Source: Chloroflexota bacterium (GTDB lineage Bacteria > Chloroflexota > Anaerolineae > UBA3071). Taken from it: a stretch of 7,223 bases of DNA. A model generated the notes under the pieces. It was not told the origin of the DNA. It saw only the letters and a program-made list of their open reading frames with translations, and ran no database searches. Both the position numbers and the translations under genes were made by a program. Below, one piece after another: positions 1 to 5,672 of the stretch. The number at the start of each line of letters is the position of its first letter. The stretch's first letter is position 1. The DNA is taken from NCBI GenBank assembly GCA_014383605.1, contig JACNHM010000440.1, positions 1-7,223 on the forward strand, read 5' to 3'.

Positions 1-313
1 AGATGTAACGGTCGGCCAGGACGATGGCTCCCGCCTTGAGGGCCGGCAGCATCTGTCGTTCCATGCGATCGGCCAAATCGGCGGCGTGGATGAGGCTGAA
101 GGAGGTGGGGGTGAGCAGTTGTTTCTTCTTGCCCCGCCGGGTTGTGTCCCGCACGACCGGCGAGGAGTTCCACTCGCTGAAGGCCACGCAGTAGCCCTGG
201 CCGATGAGCCATTTGCGCAACATGTCCAATTGGGTGCTCTTGCCGGAGCCATCAATGCCCTCGACGATGAATAGCTTGCCCGGCAAGGCCCGTCCGTCAG
301 GTAGCTTAGCCAT
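1..313 (-). CDS. Thymidylate-kinase-like P-loop kinase, N-terminal part (runs off window)
   Basis: The first 104 residues are visible; the C-terminus lies beyond position 1. After a short lead comes beta strand LFIVEG and a Walker A loop GIDGSGKST (residues 19-27), which binds the ATP phosphates. Near the cut end is LADRYI (D101-R102-Y103), the DRY/DRF motif of the dTMP kinase family. Canonical Tmk has a TREPGGT-type motif after strand 2; here the equivalent is FSEWNSSP, followed by a basic stretch RRGKKK (59-64). This may therefore be a thymidylate-kinase-like paralogue rather than the housekeeping dTMP kinase, so no symbol is given. The family phosphorylates dTMP to dTDP in the cytoplasm. 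The start is set by ATG at 313-311 with an AGGAGG seven bases upstream. It is divergent from the next gene cluster. Family assignment is firm; substrate is not. Confidence 0.85.
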   Translation of the reverse strand, partial: MAKLPDGRALPGKLFIVEGIDGSGKSTQLDMLRKWLIGQGYCVAFSEWNSSPVVRDTTRRGKKKQLLTPTSFSLIHAADLADRMERQMLPALKAGAIVLADRYI

Positions 314-320
314 GGGATGT

Positions 321-326
321 CCTCCT
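321..326 (-). promoter_or_regulatory. Ribosome binding site of the thymidylate-kinase-like gene
   Basis: AGGAGG on the minus strand, seven bases before the ATG at 313. It is a full Shine-Dalgarno match and fixes the start of the truncated gene. Confidence 0.8.
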
Positions 327-420
327 CGAAAACACAACTTTGCAGCCCACCGATCCAGCGACGGGTTGTGCTGGTCGCGGCGCGTGCTCTCTCAGCGTAA
401 CGTTTATGCCATGCTGGACA

Positions 421-450
421 AGTATATCAGAAGAACGTCCACCTTGTCAA
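421..450 (-). promoter_or_regulatory. Sigma70-type promoter for the thymidylate-kinase-like gene
   Basis: Read on the minus strand, TTGACA (450-445, perfect -35) is followed after 18 bases by TATACT (426-421, five of six -10 positions). The predicted start is near 414, giving a leader of about 100 bases before the ATG at 313. It points away from the 705-977 gene, so the intergenic region holds two divergent promoters. Confidence 0.6.
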
Positions 451-485
451 CTTTGAGAGAATTCGACCGGTCAGCACGGCCGGGG

Positions 486-498
486 GCGGTCTGTACCC
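486..498 (+). repeat. Left 13-bp direct repeat flanking the foldback element
   Basis: GCGGTCTGTACCC occurs here and again, identically, at 630-642, exactly bracketing the inverted-repeat element at 499-629. The simplest reading is a target-site duplication made on insertion, though 13 bp is long for one. Confidence 0.65.
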
Positions 499-629
499 AT
501 ATGCGCTAACTTAACGCTCGTAGTCAGCCACGCAGCGATAGCGGAGTGGCGTTTACGCAAGCGGGACGGCACTCCGCTGTGCTCCGTGCCTGACTACGAA
601 CAGGCTACAGGGCTAAAGTTAGCGCCCAT
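499..629. mobile_element. 131-bp foldback (MITE-like) element
   Basis: The element is almost entirely self-complementary. The outer arms 499-512 and 616-629 pair at 12 of 14 positions, with a GCGCTAACTT core matching perfectly. The middle arms 518-532 and 585-599 pair at 14 of 15 around TCGTAGTCAG. The inner arms 540-548 and 570-578 pair at 9 of 9, leaving a loop of about 21 bases. It has no coding capacity and is flanked by 13-bp direct repeats. It sits between two divergent promoters without touching either. A non-autonomous miniature element moved by a transposase elsewhere fits best; a REP-like palindrome or cruciform regulatory structure is the alternative. The parent transposase family cannot be told from this window. 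Confidence 0.6.
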
Positions 630-642
630 GCGGTCTGTACCC
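630..642 (+). repeat. Right 13-bp direct repeat flanking the foldback element
   Basis: Identical to 486-498. It begins directly after the last base of the right inverted arm, so the two copies flank the element symmetrically. Identity breaks off on both outer sides. Confidence 0.65.
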
Positions 643-666
643 CTCCGCGCTCCCGGCCTGGCCGCT

Positions 667-695
667 TTGCCCCGACGCGCCTTCGCGTGTATAAT
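667..695 (+). promoter_or_regulatory. Promoter for the Cas4-like/YkuD cluster, giving a near-leaderless mRNA
   Basis: TTGCCC (667-672) is followed by a 17-base spacer and a perfect TATAAT (690-695). Transcription would begin around 702-705, at or just before the ATG at 705, and no Shine-Dalgarno could fit in between. A GTG at 687 in the same frame overlaps the -10 region and would lie upstream of the transcript, so it is rejected as a start. Confidence 0.6.
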
Positions 696-704
696 CGGGC
701 CGCT

Positions 705-977
705 ATGTCATCTGCGAAGAGGAGAAACAGGCCTCGTACCTATACGCGAGCCAGCGAGGTAGGGCAGTACGCCTATTGCGCTCGGGCCTGGTGGCTGGGT
801 GCGGTGCAAGGGGAACGGTCTGCCAACGTGGAGGCGCTAGAAGAGGGACAACTGGCGCACCGACGGCATGGTCGGCAGGTCGTCGCCTATCACCGTCTGC
901 GCAGTCTGGGCTACGTGCTCCTGGCGGCGGCGTTGCTCCTGTCCGCAATCTTATTCTGGATGTTGACCCGTGGTTAA
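705..977 (+). CDS. Small membrane-tethered protein with Cas4-type N-terminal motifs
   Basis: A 90-aa protein. Residues 13-60 resemble the start of Cas4/RecB-type nucleases: a short helix SEVGQYAYC with a single Cys (C25) followed by ARAWWLG, where Cas4 has a YCPR-type motif and its first iron-sulfur cysteine. Then comes G48-x3-H52, matching the GxxxH active-site motif. The D, ExK and QxxxY motifs and the last three cysteines are absent here but occur in the protein at 1919-2449. Residues 68-87 form one membrane helix. Arginines just before it (R64, R66) suggest the motif-bearing part faces the cytoplasm. ATG 705 is chosen because the promoter -10 at 690-695 excludes the GTG at 687. The stop overlaps the next start by eight bases, so translational coupling is likely. 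It is possibly half of a two-subunit nuclease; no activity is shown. Confidence 0.7.
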   Translation: MSSAKRRNRPRTYTRASEVGQYAYCARAWWLGAVQGERSANVEALEEGQLAHRRHGRQVVAYHRLRSLGYVLLAAALLLSAILFWMLTRG

Positions 978-1761
978 ACGTTTGTTCTGGCCGGCTCTGC
1001 TCGTTGTTCTCGTGGCTGGCGCGGCCATCGGTTTCTACGTTCAAGCCAGCAGCAACGGCAGCCAGCCGGGTGGTCTGCTTGGTTGGCGCTTGCCCTGGCG
1101 CGCCGAGGTGCGGCTGACGGCTACCCCTACCAAGACGCCGGCGGCGCCGCCTGCGGCCACGGCCACGCCCACCGCTCTGCTGCCCCTGCCCACGGTTACC
1201 GCCTCGGCCACGCCGACGGAGAGGCCGCCGGCGGCGGAGCCTGCTTCTGCTGAGCCTACCGCGCCACCTCCCACCAGCACGCCGCTCCCGCCGCTGGCGG
1301 AGAAACTGGTGCGCCTGGCCCGCCAGCATGGCTTAGATCTCAGCGGCCGCTTCGCGATCGTGGATCAGAACCAGCAGCAGATGCACGTCGTGGAGGATGG
1401 CGCGGAGGTGCGCACGCTGCCGGTGAGCACCGGCGACCCTGACAATCACTTCCGCACCCCGGCCTGGTCGGGGGCCATCGGCGAGTTCTGGGGCAGTTTC
1501 AGCGCTCGCGGTGTGTGGGGCGACAACGCCTGGTATCTGTTCGATCTGGACGGAGGCACCATCCTCATTCACAGCGCGCCTTACGTTCTGCAAGATGGGG
1601 TCAGGGTCTATCAGGAATTGGATGCCGTGGGGCTCTACCCCGCCTCTCGCGGCTGCATCCGCTTGCTGCCGGAGGATGCCCAGTGGTTCACGGACTGGCA
1701 GCCGCAGGGCGTGCCCATCGTCATCCTGCCCTGGGATGGCGGCAGCGCCCGGCAGGGATAA
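970..1761 (+). CDS. Membrane-anchored L,D-transpeptidase (YkuD domain)
   Basis: A 263-aa protein. Residues 1-4 (with K3, R4) precede a membrane helix at about 5-23, an uncleaved signal-anchor placing the rest outside the cell. Residues 50-108 form a Thr/Pro/Ala-rich linker that would span the wall. The catalytic domain is at about 125-255, with ILIHS (H201) and the signature SRGCIR (S227, nucleophile C229, R231). YkuD enzymes make L,D (3-3) peptidoglycan cross-links or attach proteins to stem peptides through a Cys acyl-enzyme. The start is GTG 970, the only position that keeps the basic residues before the helix; it overlaps the upstream stop TAA (975-977). It lies between the two genes with complementary Cas4-like motifs, an odd context for a wall enzyme. 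The family call is secure; the exact substrate is unknown. Confidence 0.9.
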   Translation: MVKRLFWPALLVVLVAGAAIGFYVQASSNGSQPGGLLGWRLPWRAEVRLTATPTKTPAAPPAATATPTALLPLPTVTASATPTERPPAAEPASAEPTAPPPTSTPLPPLAEKLVRLARQHGLDLSGRFAIVDQNQQQMHVVEDGAEVRTLPVSTGDPDNHFRTPAWSGAIGEFWGSFSARGVWGDNAWYLFDLDGGTILIHSAPYVLQDGVRVYQELDAVGLYPASRGCIRLLPEDAQWFTDWQPQGVPIVILPWDGGSARQG

Positions 1762-1854
1762 GCGCAACGTCAAACCCCAAAATCCAAACTTCAGGCAGCA
1801 GGGTGGGTTGCATGCGCCATGCAGGGCCAGGAGGGCCACCGACCCTACAGCAGT

Positions 1855-1902
1855 TGCGGCAGCATCGAGGGAGCAAACCGGCTCCATTGCTGCGCTGCCG
1901 CA
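1855..1902 (+). other. Hairpin upstream of the second Cas4-like gene
   Basis: TGCGGCAGC (1855-1863) pairs perfectly with GCTGCCGCA (1894-1902). Inside, GGAGC (1870-1874) pairs with GCTCC (1881-1885) around a six-base loop. A register-shifted pairing of GCAGCA (1859-1864) with TGCTGC (1888-1893) competes with the outer stem. No T-run follows, so it is not a standard terminator. It ends 16 bases before the ATG at 1919, where it could mask the start or mark a processing site. The rest of the 1762-1918 gap shows only a small TGCATG-CGC-CATGCA hairpin. Confidence 0.4.
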
Positions 1903-1918
1903 CAGACCTTACCGGGTG

Positions 1919-2449
1919 ATGGACATCACGATTTTTTTCCTGCTCATCGCCGCTCTGACGGCCGTGGGGGTGGTGCTGCTGCTGCGGTCGCGAGCTTTGC
2001 GGCAGGAGAGTGGGCTTCCCTCCGGGCAAGTGGTGTACAGCGATACCGGGGCCTGGCAACGCTGCGAGCGTCCGCTTTTCAGCCAGCGCTACCGCCTGAG
2101 CGGGCGACCCGACTACCTGGTGGAAGCGGAAGGGGCCACCATTCCCGTCGAAGTGAAGTCCACCCGCCGTCCCGCTGTCCCCTACCGCTCCCACGTCATG
2201 CAACTGGCCGCCTATTGCCTCCTGATCGAAGAGACACGCGGCCAGGCCCCGCCCTACGGTTTGCTGCGCTACAGCGATGACACGGTACGTGTGGACTACG
2301 CGCCTCAGTTGCGGGGTGAGTTGCTGGTTACTCTTGAGGACATGCGCCGCGCCGGCGTGAGCGGCGACGCTTCCCGCTCGCACGATGAACCCGCCCGCTG
2401 CCGCCGCTGCGGCTACCGCCACGCTTGCGACCAGCGCCTCGCTGCCTGA
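1919..2449 (+). CDS. Membrane-tethered Cas4-like PD-(D/E)XK nuclease, C-terminal motif half
   Basis: A 176-aa protein. Residues 3-22 form an N-terminal membrane helix, and the basic residues just after it (R23, R25, R28) suggest the remainder is cytoplasmic. The nuclease core follows: GRPDY (D65), PVEVKST (E78-x-K80) and QLAAY (Q95-x3-Y99), the metal-binding and motif residues of the Cas4/RecB superfamily. At the C-terminus C161-x2-C164-x5-C170 provides three cysteines, as in the Cas4 iron-sulfur cluster. The fourth cysteine and the GxxxH motif, which normally lie in the N-terminal part of the same chain, are missing but occur in the protein at 705-977. Start: ATG 1919, with GTG 1916 directly in front as an alternative; no good Shine-Dalgarno is visible. 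The frame stays open far upstream through the YkuD gene, but that stretch is a shadow. The domain call is strong; the split-partner role is inference. Confidence 0.82.
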   Translation: MDITIFFLLIAALTAVGVVLLLRSRALRQESGLPSGQVVYSDTGAWQRCERPLFSQRYRLSGRPDYLVEAEGATIPVEVKSTRRPAVPYRSHVMQLAAYCLLIEETRGQAPPYGLLRYSDDTVRVDYAPQLRGELLVTLEDMRRAGVSGDASRSHDEPARCRRCGYRHACDQRLAA

Positions 2450-2476
2450 AGCTCGCCGGCAAGGCTGGGGCTGCTT

Positions 2477-2505
2477 TTGACAAGCGGCCCTTCCTGCGCT
2501 AGAAT
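2477..2505 (+). promoter_or_regulatory. Strong promoter of the tRNA-Arg gene
   Basis: A perfect TTGACA (2477-2482), a 17-base spacer and TAGAAT (2500-2505, five of six). The predicted start near 2512 is about two bases before the mature tRNA 5' end, which fits a dedicated tRNA promoter. Confidence 0.8.
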
Positions 2506-2513
2506 GGATCTAT

Positions 2514-2586
2514 GCCCCCGTAGCTCAGTGGATAGAGCAACGGACTTCTAATCCGTGGGCCGCAGGTTCGAGTCCTGCCGGGGGCG
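2514..2586 (+). tRNA. tRNA-Arg (anticodon UCU)
   Basis: A 73-base cloverleaf. The acceptor stem GCCCCCG (2514-2520) pairs with CGGGGGC (2579-2585), discriminator G2586. The D stem is GCTC/GAGC (2523-2526, 2535-2538). The anticodon stem is ACGGA/TCCGT (2540-2544, 2552-2556) with loop CTTCTAA and anticodon TCT (2547-2549). The T stem is GCAGG/CCTGC (2562-2566, 2574-2578) with loop TTCGAGT. CCA is not encoded and must be added after transcription. It reads AGA and AGG, codons that are rare in this GC-rich segment. Confidence 0.97.
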
Positions 2587-2600
2587 CTCCTTGTTCACGC

Positions 2601-2622
2601 CGGGCCTACAGCCCGTTTCTGT
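2601..2622 (+). terminator. Weak terminator candidate after the tRNA
   Basis: CGGGC (2601-2605) and GCCCG (2611-2615) form a five-base stem with loop CTACA, followed by TTTCTGT. The stem is short and the T-tract interrupted, so some read-through into the hydrolase gene is possible. No convincing separate promoter was seen in 2623-2686. Confidence 0.35.
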
Positions 2623-2686
2623 CTCTCCCGTGCGAGGACACACTCCGCCCCGCAGAGAGGTCAGCCAGTCCCTCATCACATGTCAC

Positions 2687-2692
2687 GGAGGA
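2687..2692 (+). promoter_or_regulatory. Ribosome binding site of the secreted hydrolase gene
   Basis: GGAGGA six bases before ATG 2699. It decides the start: the frame is open back to 2555, but that extension overlaps the tRNA and would place 48 residues before the signal peptide. Confidence 0.85.
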
Positions 2693-2698
2693 AAGCTT

Positions 2699-3934
2699 AT
2701 GTCACGAAAAGCGAGATTGTTCCTGACCGTTGTTATCCTTTTGAGCAGCTTGCCGGCCTTCCCGGCCATGGCCGCCGTCGCTGCCAGTACCTGCGAGGAT
2801 GGCCCCCAGGCCAGCGGCGCGATCTACCGCATCTGCATGCCCGAACCGGGGGGCTGGAACGGCGACCTGGTGGTCTACGCCCACGGCTACGTCGCCTTCA
2901 ACGAGCCGGTGGGCATTCCGGAAGATCAGTTGGTGCTGCCGGACGGCACGTCCATTCCGGAGATCATGAACGGATTGGGCTTTGCCTTCGCCACCACCAG
3001 CTACAGCACCAACGGCCTGGCGGTACGCGAAGGCATCGAAGACGTCCGCGACCTGGTGGAGGTCTTTCGCGCCAAGCACGGAAATCCCGGCCACGTCTAC
3101 CTGGGCGGGGCCTCCGAAGGCGGCCTGGTGACGGCGCTGGCCGTCGAGCAGTTCCCGGAGGTCTTCGACGGCGGCCTGTCCACCTGCGGGCCGGTCGGCA
3201 GTTTCCGTGGGCAGATCAACACCTGGGGCGACCTGCGGGTGGTGTTCGACCTCTTCTTCCCCGGCGTGATCCCCGGCGGCCCTGTGGACATTCCCCAGGA
3301 GGTCATTGACAACTGGGACACGGTCTATAAGCCGGCCATCGCCGCCGCCCTACGGGCCAACCCGGACGCTACCGCCCAGCTCCTGCGGGTCGCCCAGGTG
3401 CCCGTGGAGCGGGACAATCCCGATTCGGCGGTGGACGTGCTGCTCCAGTTGCTCTGGTACAACGTCTTTGCCACCAACGACGGCATCGCCAAACTGGGCG
3501 GTCAGCCCTTCGACAACGCCCATCGTGTCTACTGGGGCTCGAAAAACGACCTGGCCCTGAATCGCCAGGTGCAACGCTTCCGCGCCGACCCGGCCGCGCT
3601 GCAGGAGATGGCGGCGCGCTACCAGACCTCGGGTCATCTCGTCTCTCCCCTGGTCACCCTGCACACCACGGGCGACCCCGTCGTGCCCTACTGGCATGAG
3701 CTGTACTACGCTGCCGCGGTGCAGCGCAGTGGCTCCGGCCCCCTGCACACCAACATCCCGGCCTTCCGGCATGGCCACTGCAACTTCAAGGTCAGCGAGG
3801 TGCTGGTGGCCTTCGCCTTGTTGGTGCTCAAGGTGACCGGCCAGGAGCTGCGCGGCGCTGAGCAGGTGCTGCCGGATGCAGCCGCCCAGGCGGAGTTCCT
3901 GCACCTGGCGCGGGAGGTCGGCGCGCTGCGCTGA
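2699..3934 (+). CDS. Secreted alpha/beta-hydrolase (serine hydrolase)
   Basis: A 411-aa protein with a Sec signal peptide: basic SRKAR, a hydrophobic core at about 7-22 and a likely cleavage after an Ala-rich AMA/AVA segment around 25-29. The mature protein has an alpha/beta-hydrolase layout: a strand and oxyanion-type loop VVYAHGY (H62-G63) and the nucleophile elbow GGASEGG with S139 (GxSxG). Likely acid and base are D326 in HTTGDPVVPY and H360 in RHGHCNF. The long insert at about 165-310 is probably a lid domain. Cysteines 32, 46, 163 and 361 could form disulfides after export. The family covers esterases, lipases and peptidases, and the substrate cannot be told. The start follows a GGAGGA six bases away. 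The serpin lipoprotein gene is 102 bases downstream on the same strand, so co-transcription is possible. Confidence 0.85.
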   Translation: MSRKARLFLTVVILLSSLPAFPAMAAVAASTCEDGPQASGAIYRICMPEPGGWNGDLVVYAHGYVAFNEPVGIPEDQLVLPDGTSIPEIMNGLGFAFATTSYSTNGLAVREGIEDVRDLVEVFRAKHGNPGHVYLGGASEGGLVTALAVEQFPEVFDGGLSTCGPVGSFRGQINTWGDLRVVFDLFFPGVIPGGPVDIPQEVIDNWDTVYKPAIAAALRANPDATAQLLRVAQVPVERDNPDSAVDVLLQLLWYNVFATNDGIAKLGGQPFDNAHRVYWGSKNDLALNRQVQRFRADPAALQEMAARYQTSGHLVSPLVTLHTTGDPVVPYWHELYYAAAVQRSGSGPLHTNIPAFRHGHCNFKVSEVLVAFALLVLKVTGQELRGAEQVLPDAAAQAEFLHLAREVGALR

Positions 3935-4024
3935 TCTCGCCGGCTGTGCGGCGGAACCTTTGCGCCTCTCAGGACGTCTGAAAAGCAGTGAAGCCGATGG
4001 GAGCGACATCGGGAACAACAGGAC

Positions 4025-4030
4025 AGGAGA
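4025..4030 (+). promoter_or_regulatory. Ribosome binding site of the serpin gene
   Basis: AGGAGA six bases before ATG 4037, supporting this start and its lipoprotein signal. In the same gap CCGATG (3994-3999) and CATCGG (4007-4012) form a six-base hairpin without a T-run; no clear promoter was seen. Confidence 0.75.
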
Positions 4031-4036
4031 CGAAAC

Positions 4037-5596
4037 ATGAAAAACACACTCTCTGCTGTGGCGCTCGTGCTCGTTCTGAGCGCCCTGATCTTCGGCGCTT
4101 GCGCGCCGCCCGCGGCCCAACCGACCGCAGCCCCGCCCGTGAGCGAAGACGAGGTTTGTATGGACAAAACCACGGGGGCCAGGCTGAGCTACCAGGAGGC
4201 CCTGCAGATCGCCCAGGGCAGCGAGTGCCTGGAACAAGGCCAGCTCAAAGAGACCCATTTCTGCAACGAGAACACCGGCACCTGGTGGATTGACCTGGAC
4301 GCAGACAAACCGGGCTGCGCGCCGGCCTGCGTGATCAACGTGAACGACAAAACCGCGGTGATCAACTGGCGTTGCACGGGCGCCCTGCCGCCAGCGGAGG
4401 GCGTGGCGCTGTCGGAGAAGCCGCGGGTGGCGGCGCCGGCCGTGGACGCCGCCGACCTGGCGGCGCTGGTCGCCGGAAACAGCGGTTTCGCCTTCGACCT
4501 CTATCAGGCCATCCGGGAGGCCGACGGCAACCTCTTCTACTCGCCGTACAGCATCTCCGTGGCCCTGGCCATGACCTACGCCGGCGCCCGCGGCGACACC
4601 GAACTCCAGATGGCCGACGCTCTCTACTTCACCTTGCCTCAAGACCTCCTGCATCCGGCCTTCAACGGGCTGGATCAGACGCTGGCCCAGCGGGGCGAAG
4701 GCGCTGCGGGCAAAGACGAGCAGGGCTTCCGGCTGAACATCGTCAACGCCATCTGGGGCCAGGAGGGCTACGCCTTCCTGGCCGAGTTCCTGGACGTCCT
4801 GGCCGAGAACTACGGGGCCGGGCTGCGCTTGCTGGACTTCGTGAACGCACCGGAGGAGTCTCGCGTCACCATCAACGACTGGGTCAGCGAGCAGACGGAG
4901 GAGCGCATCGAGGACCTGATCCCGCAGGGGCTCATTGACAAGCTCACGCGGCTGGTGCTGACCAACGCCATCTACTTCAATGCCGCCTGGGCGCAGCCCT
5001 TCACGGCGGAGCTGACCGCCGATGGCCCCTTCTATCTGCTGGACGGCAGCCAGGTCACGGCGCCGATGATGAAGCAGTCGGAGTCCTTCGGTTATGCCGA
5101 GGGCGAGGGGTATCAGGCCGTGGAGCTGCCCTACGACGGCCAGGAACTCGCCATGGTCATCTTGCTGCCTGACCCAGGCAACTTCGAGCCCTTTGAGGCC
5201 GCGTTGAGCGCCGAGCAGGTGCAGGCCATCGTGCAGGGGTTGGAGCGCCGGCAGGTGGCCCTGACCTTGCCCAAGTTCGAGTTCGAATCGGCCTTGGCGC
5301 TGGCCGACACGCTGGCGGCCATGGGCATGCCCGCCGCTTTCAGCGGCGCGGCGGACTTCTCGGGCATGACCGGCGACCGCGACCTGTTCATCTCCGACGT
5401 GATCCACAAGGCCTTCGTCTCCGTGGACGAGGCGGGCACGGAAGCGGCGGCGGCCACCGCTGTGATCATGAAAAGGCTCAGCATACCGGAGGAGCCGGTC
5501 GAGGTCACCGTGGATCGCCCCTTCGTCTTCCTGATTGGCGACATCGAGACGGGGGCCATCCTGTTCGTCGGCCGCATGGTCAACCCGACGGCGTAG
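4037..5596 (+). CDS. Serpin lipoprotein with an N-terminal six-cysteine module
   Basis: A 519-aa protein. Residues 1-22 form a lipoprotein signal (hydrophobic core, then IFGAC with C22 as the lipidated Cys), followed by a short Pro/Ala spacer. Residues 41-113 hold an extra module with six cysteines (C41, C64, C76, C94, C98, C113) and the segment VINWRCTG, which I cannot name. The serpin domain fills about 148-519, a normal serpin core length: NLFYSPYSISVALAMTYAGA (165-184), LTNAIYF (308-314), LPYDGQ (364-369) and DRPFVFLI (493-500) are family motifs. The reactive loop carries the inhibitory hinge EAGTEAAAATA (465-475: small residues, Thr at P14 and P8). Aligned to alpha-1-antitrypsin, P1-P1' is L481-S482, suggesting chymotrypsin- or elastase-like targets; R480 is an alternative P1. 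It would act as a suicide inhibitor of serine or cysteine proteases at the cell surface. Followed by a strong terminator. Confidence 0.93.
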   Translation: MKNTLSAVALVLVLSALIFGACAPPAAQPTAAPPVSEDEVCMDKTTGARLSYQEALQIAQGSECLEQGQLKETHFCNENTGTWWIDLDADKPGCAPACVINVNDKTAVINWRCTGALPPAEGVALSEKPRVAAPAVDAADLAALVAGNSGFAFDLYQAIREADGNLFYSPYSISVALAMTYAGARGDTELQMADALYFTLPQDLLHPAFNGLDQTLAQRGEGAAGKDEQGFRLNIVNAIWGQEGYAFLAEFLDVLAENYGAGLRLLDFVNAPEESRVTINDWVSEQTEERIEDLIPQGLIDKLTRLVLTNAIYFNAAWAQPFTAELTADGPFYLLDGSQVTAPMMKQSESFGYAEGEGYQAVELPYDGQELAMVILLPDPGNFEPFEAALSAEQVQAIVQGLERRQVALTLPKFEFESALALADTLAAMGMPAAFSGAADFSGMTGDRDLFISDVIHKAFVSVDEAGTEAAAATAVIMKRLSIPEEPVEVTVDRPFVFLIGDIETGAILFVGRMVNPTA

Positions 5597-5628
5597 CTGC
5601 CGCCCCCAGCGGCGAAACCGAAACAGCA

Positions 5629-5672
5629 AACAGCGGGCGAAGCCTCAGGCTTCGCCCGCTGTTCTGTTCTGC
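5629..5672 (+). terminator. Strong intrinsic terminator after the serpin gene
   Basis: The arms 5629-5644 and 5648-5663 pair perfectly over 16 bases (GCGGGCGAAGCC / GGCTTCGCCCGC core) with a TCA loop. The tail CTGTTCTG is only moderately T-rich. It lies 32 bases after the serpin stop. The stem is symmetric, so it could also work from the other side, but no long minus-strand gene ends there. Confidence 0.88.

Noticed and set aside
687..704. GTG 687 as the start of the first Cas4-like gene
   Set aside because: It overlaps the TATAAT promoter element (690-695), so it would not be on the transcript, and no Shine-Dalgarno precedes it.
703..1329. A 208-codon minus-strand frame and other frames across the YkuD gene
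   Set aside because: The translation is Arg/Gly-rich shadow sequence opposite a clear coding region, without a ribosome binding site.
1511..1918. N-terminal extension of the second Cas4-like protein
   Set aside because: The frame is open upstream but runs out of frame through the YkuD catalytic region. A membrane helix starts right after the ATG at 1919, as expected for a true N-terminus.
2555..2698. Longer start for the secreted hydrolase
   Set aside because: It begins inside the tRNA and would bury the signal peptide. ATG 2699 has a good Shine-Dalgarno.
3350..5629. A 759-codon open frame on the minus strand across the hydrolase and serpin genes
   Set aside because: It lies opposite two genes with signal peptides, Shine-Dalgarno sites and family motifs. 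Its translation is low-complexity (R, G, H, Q rich) with no motif, as expected for an antisense shadow in GC-rich DNA.
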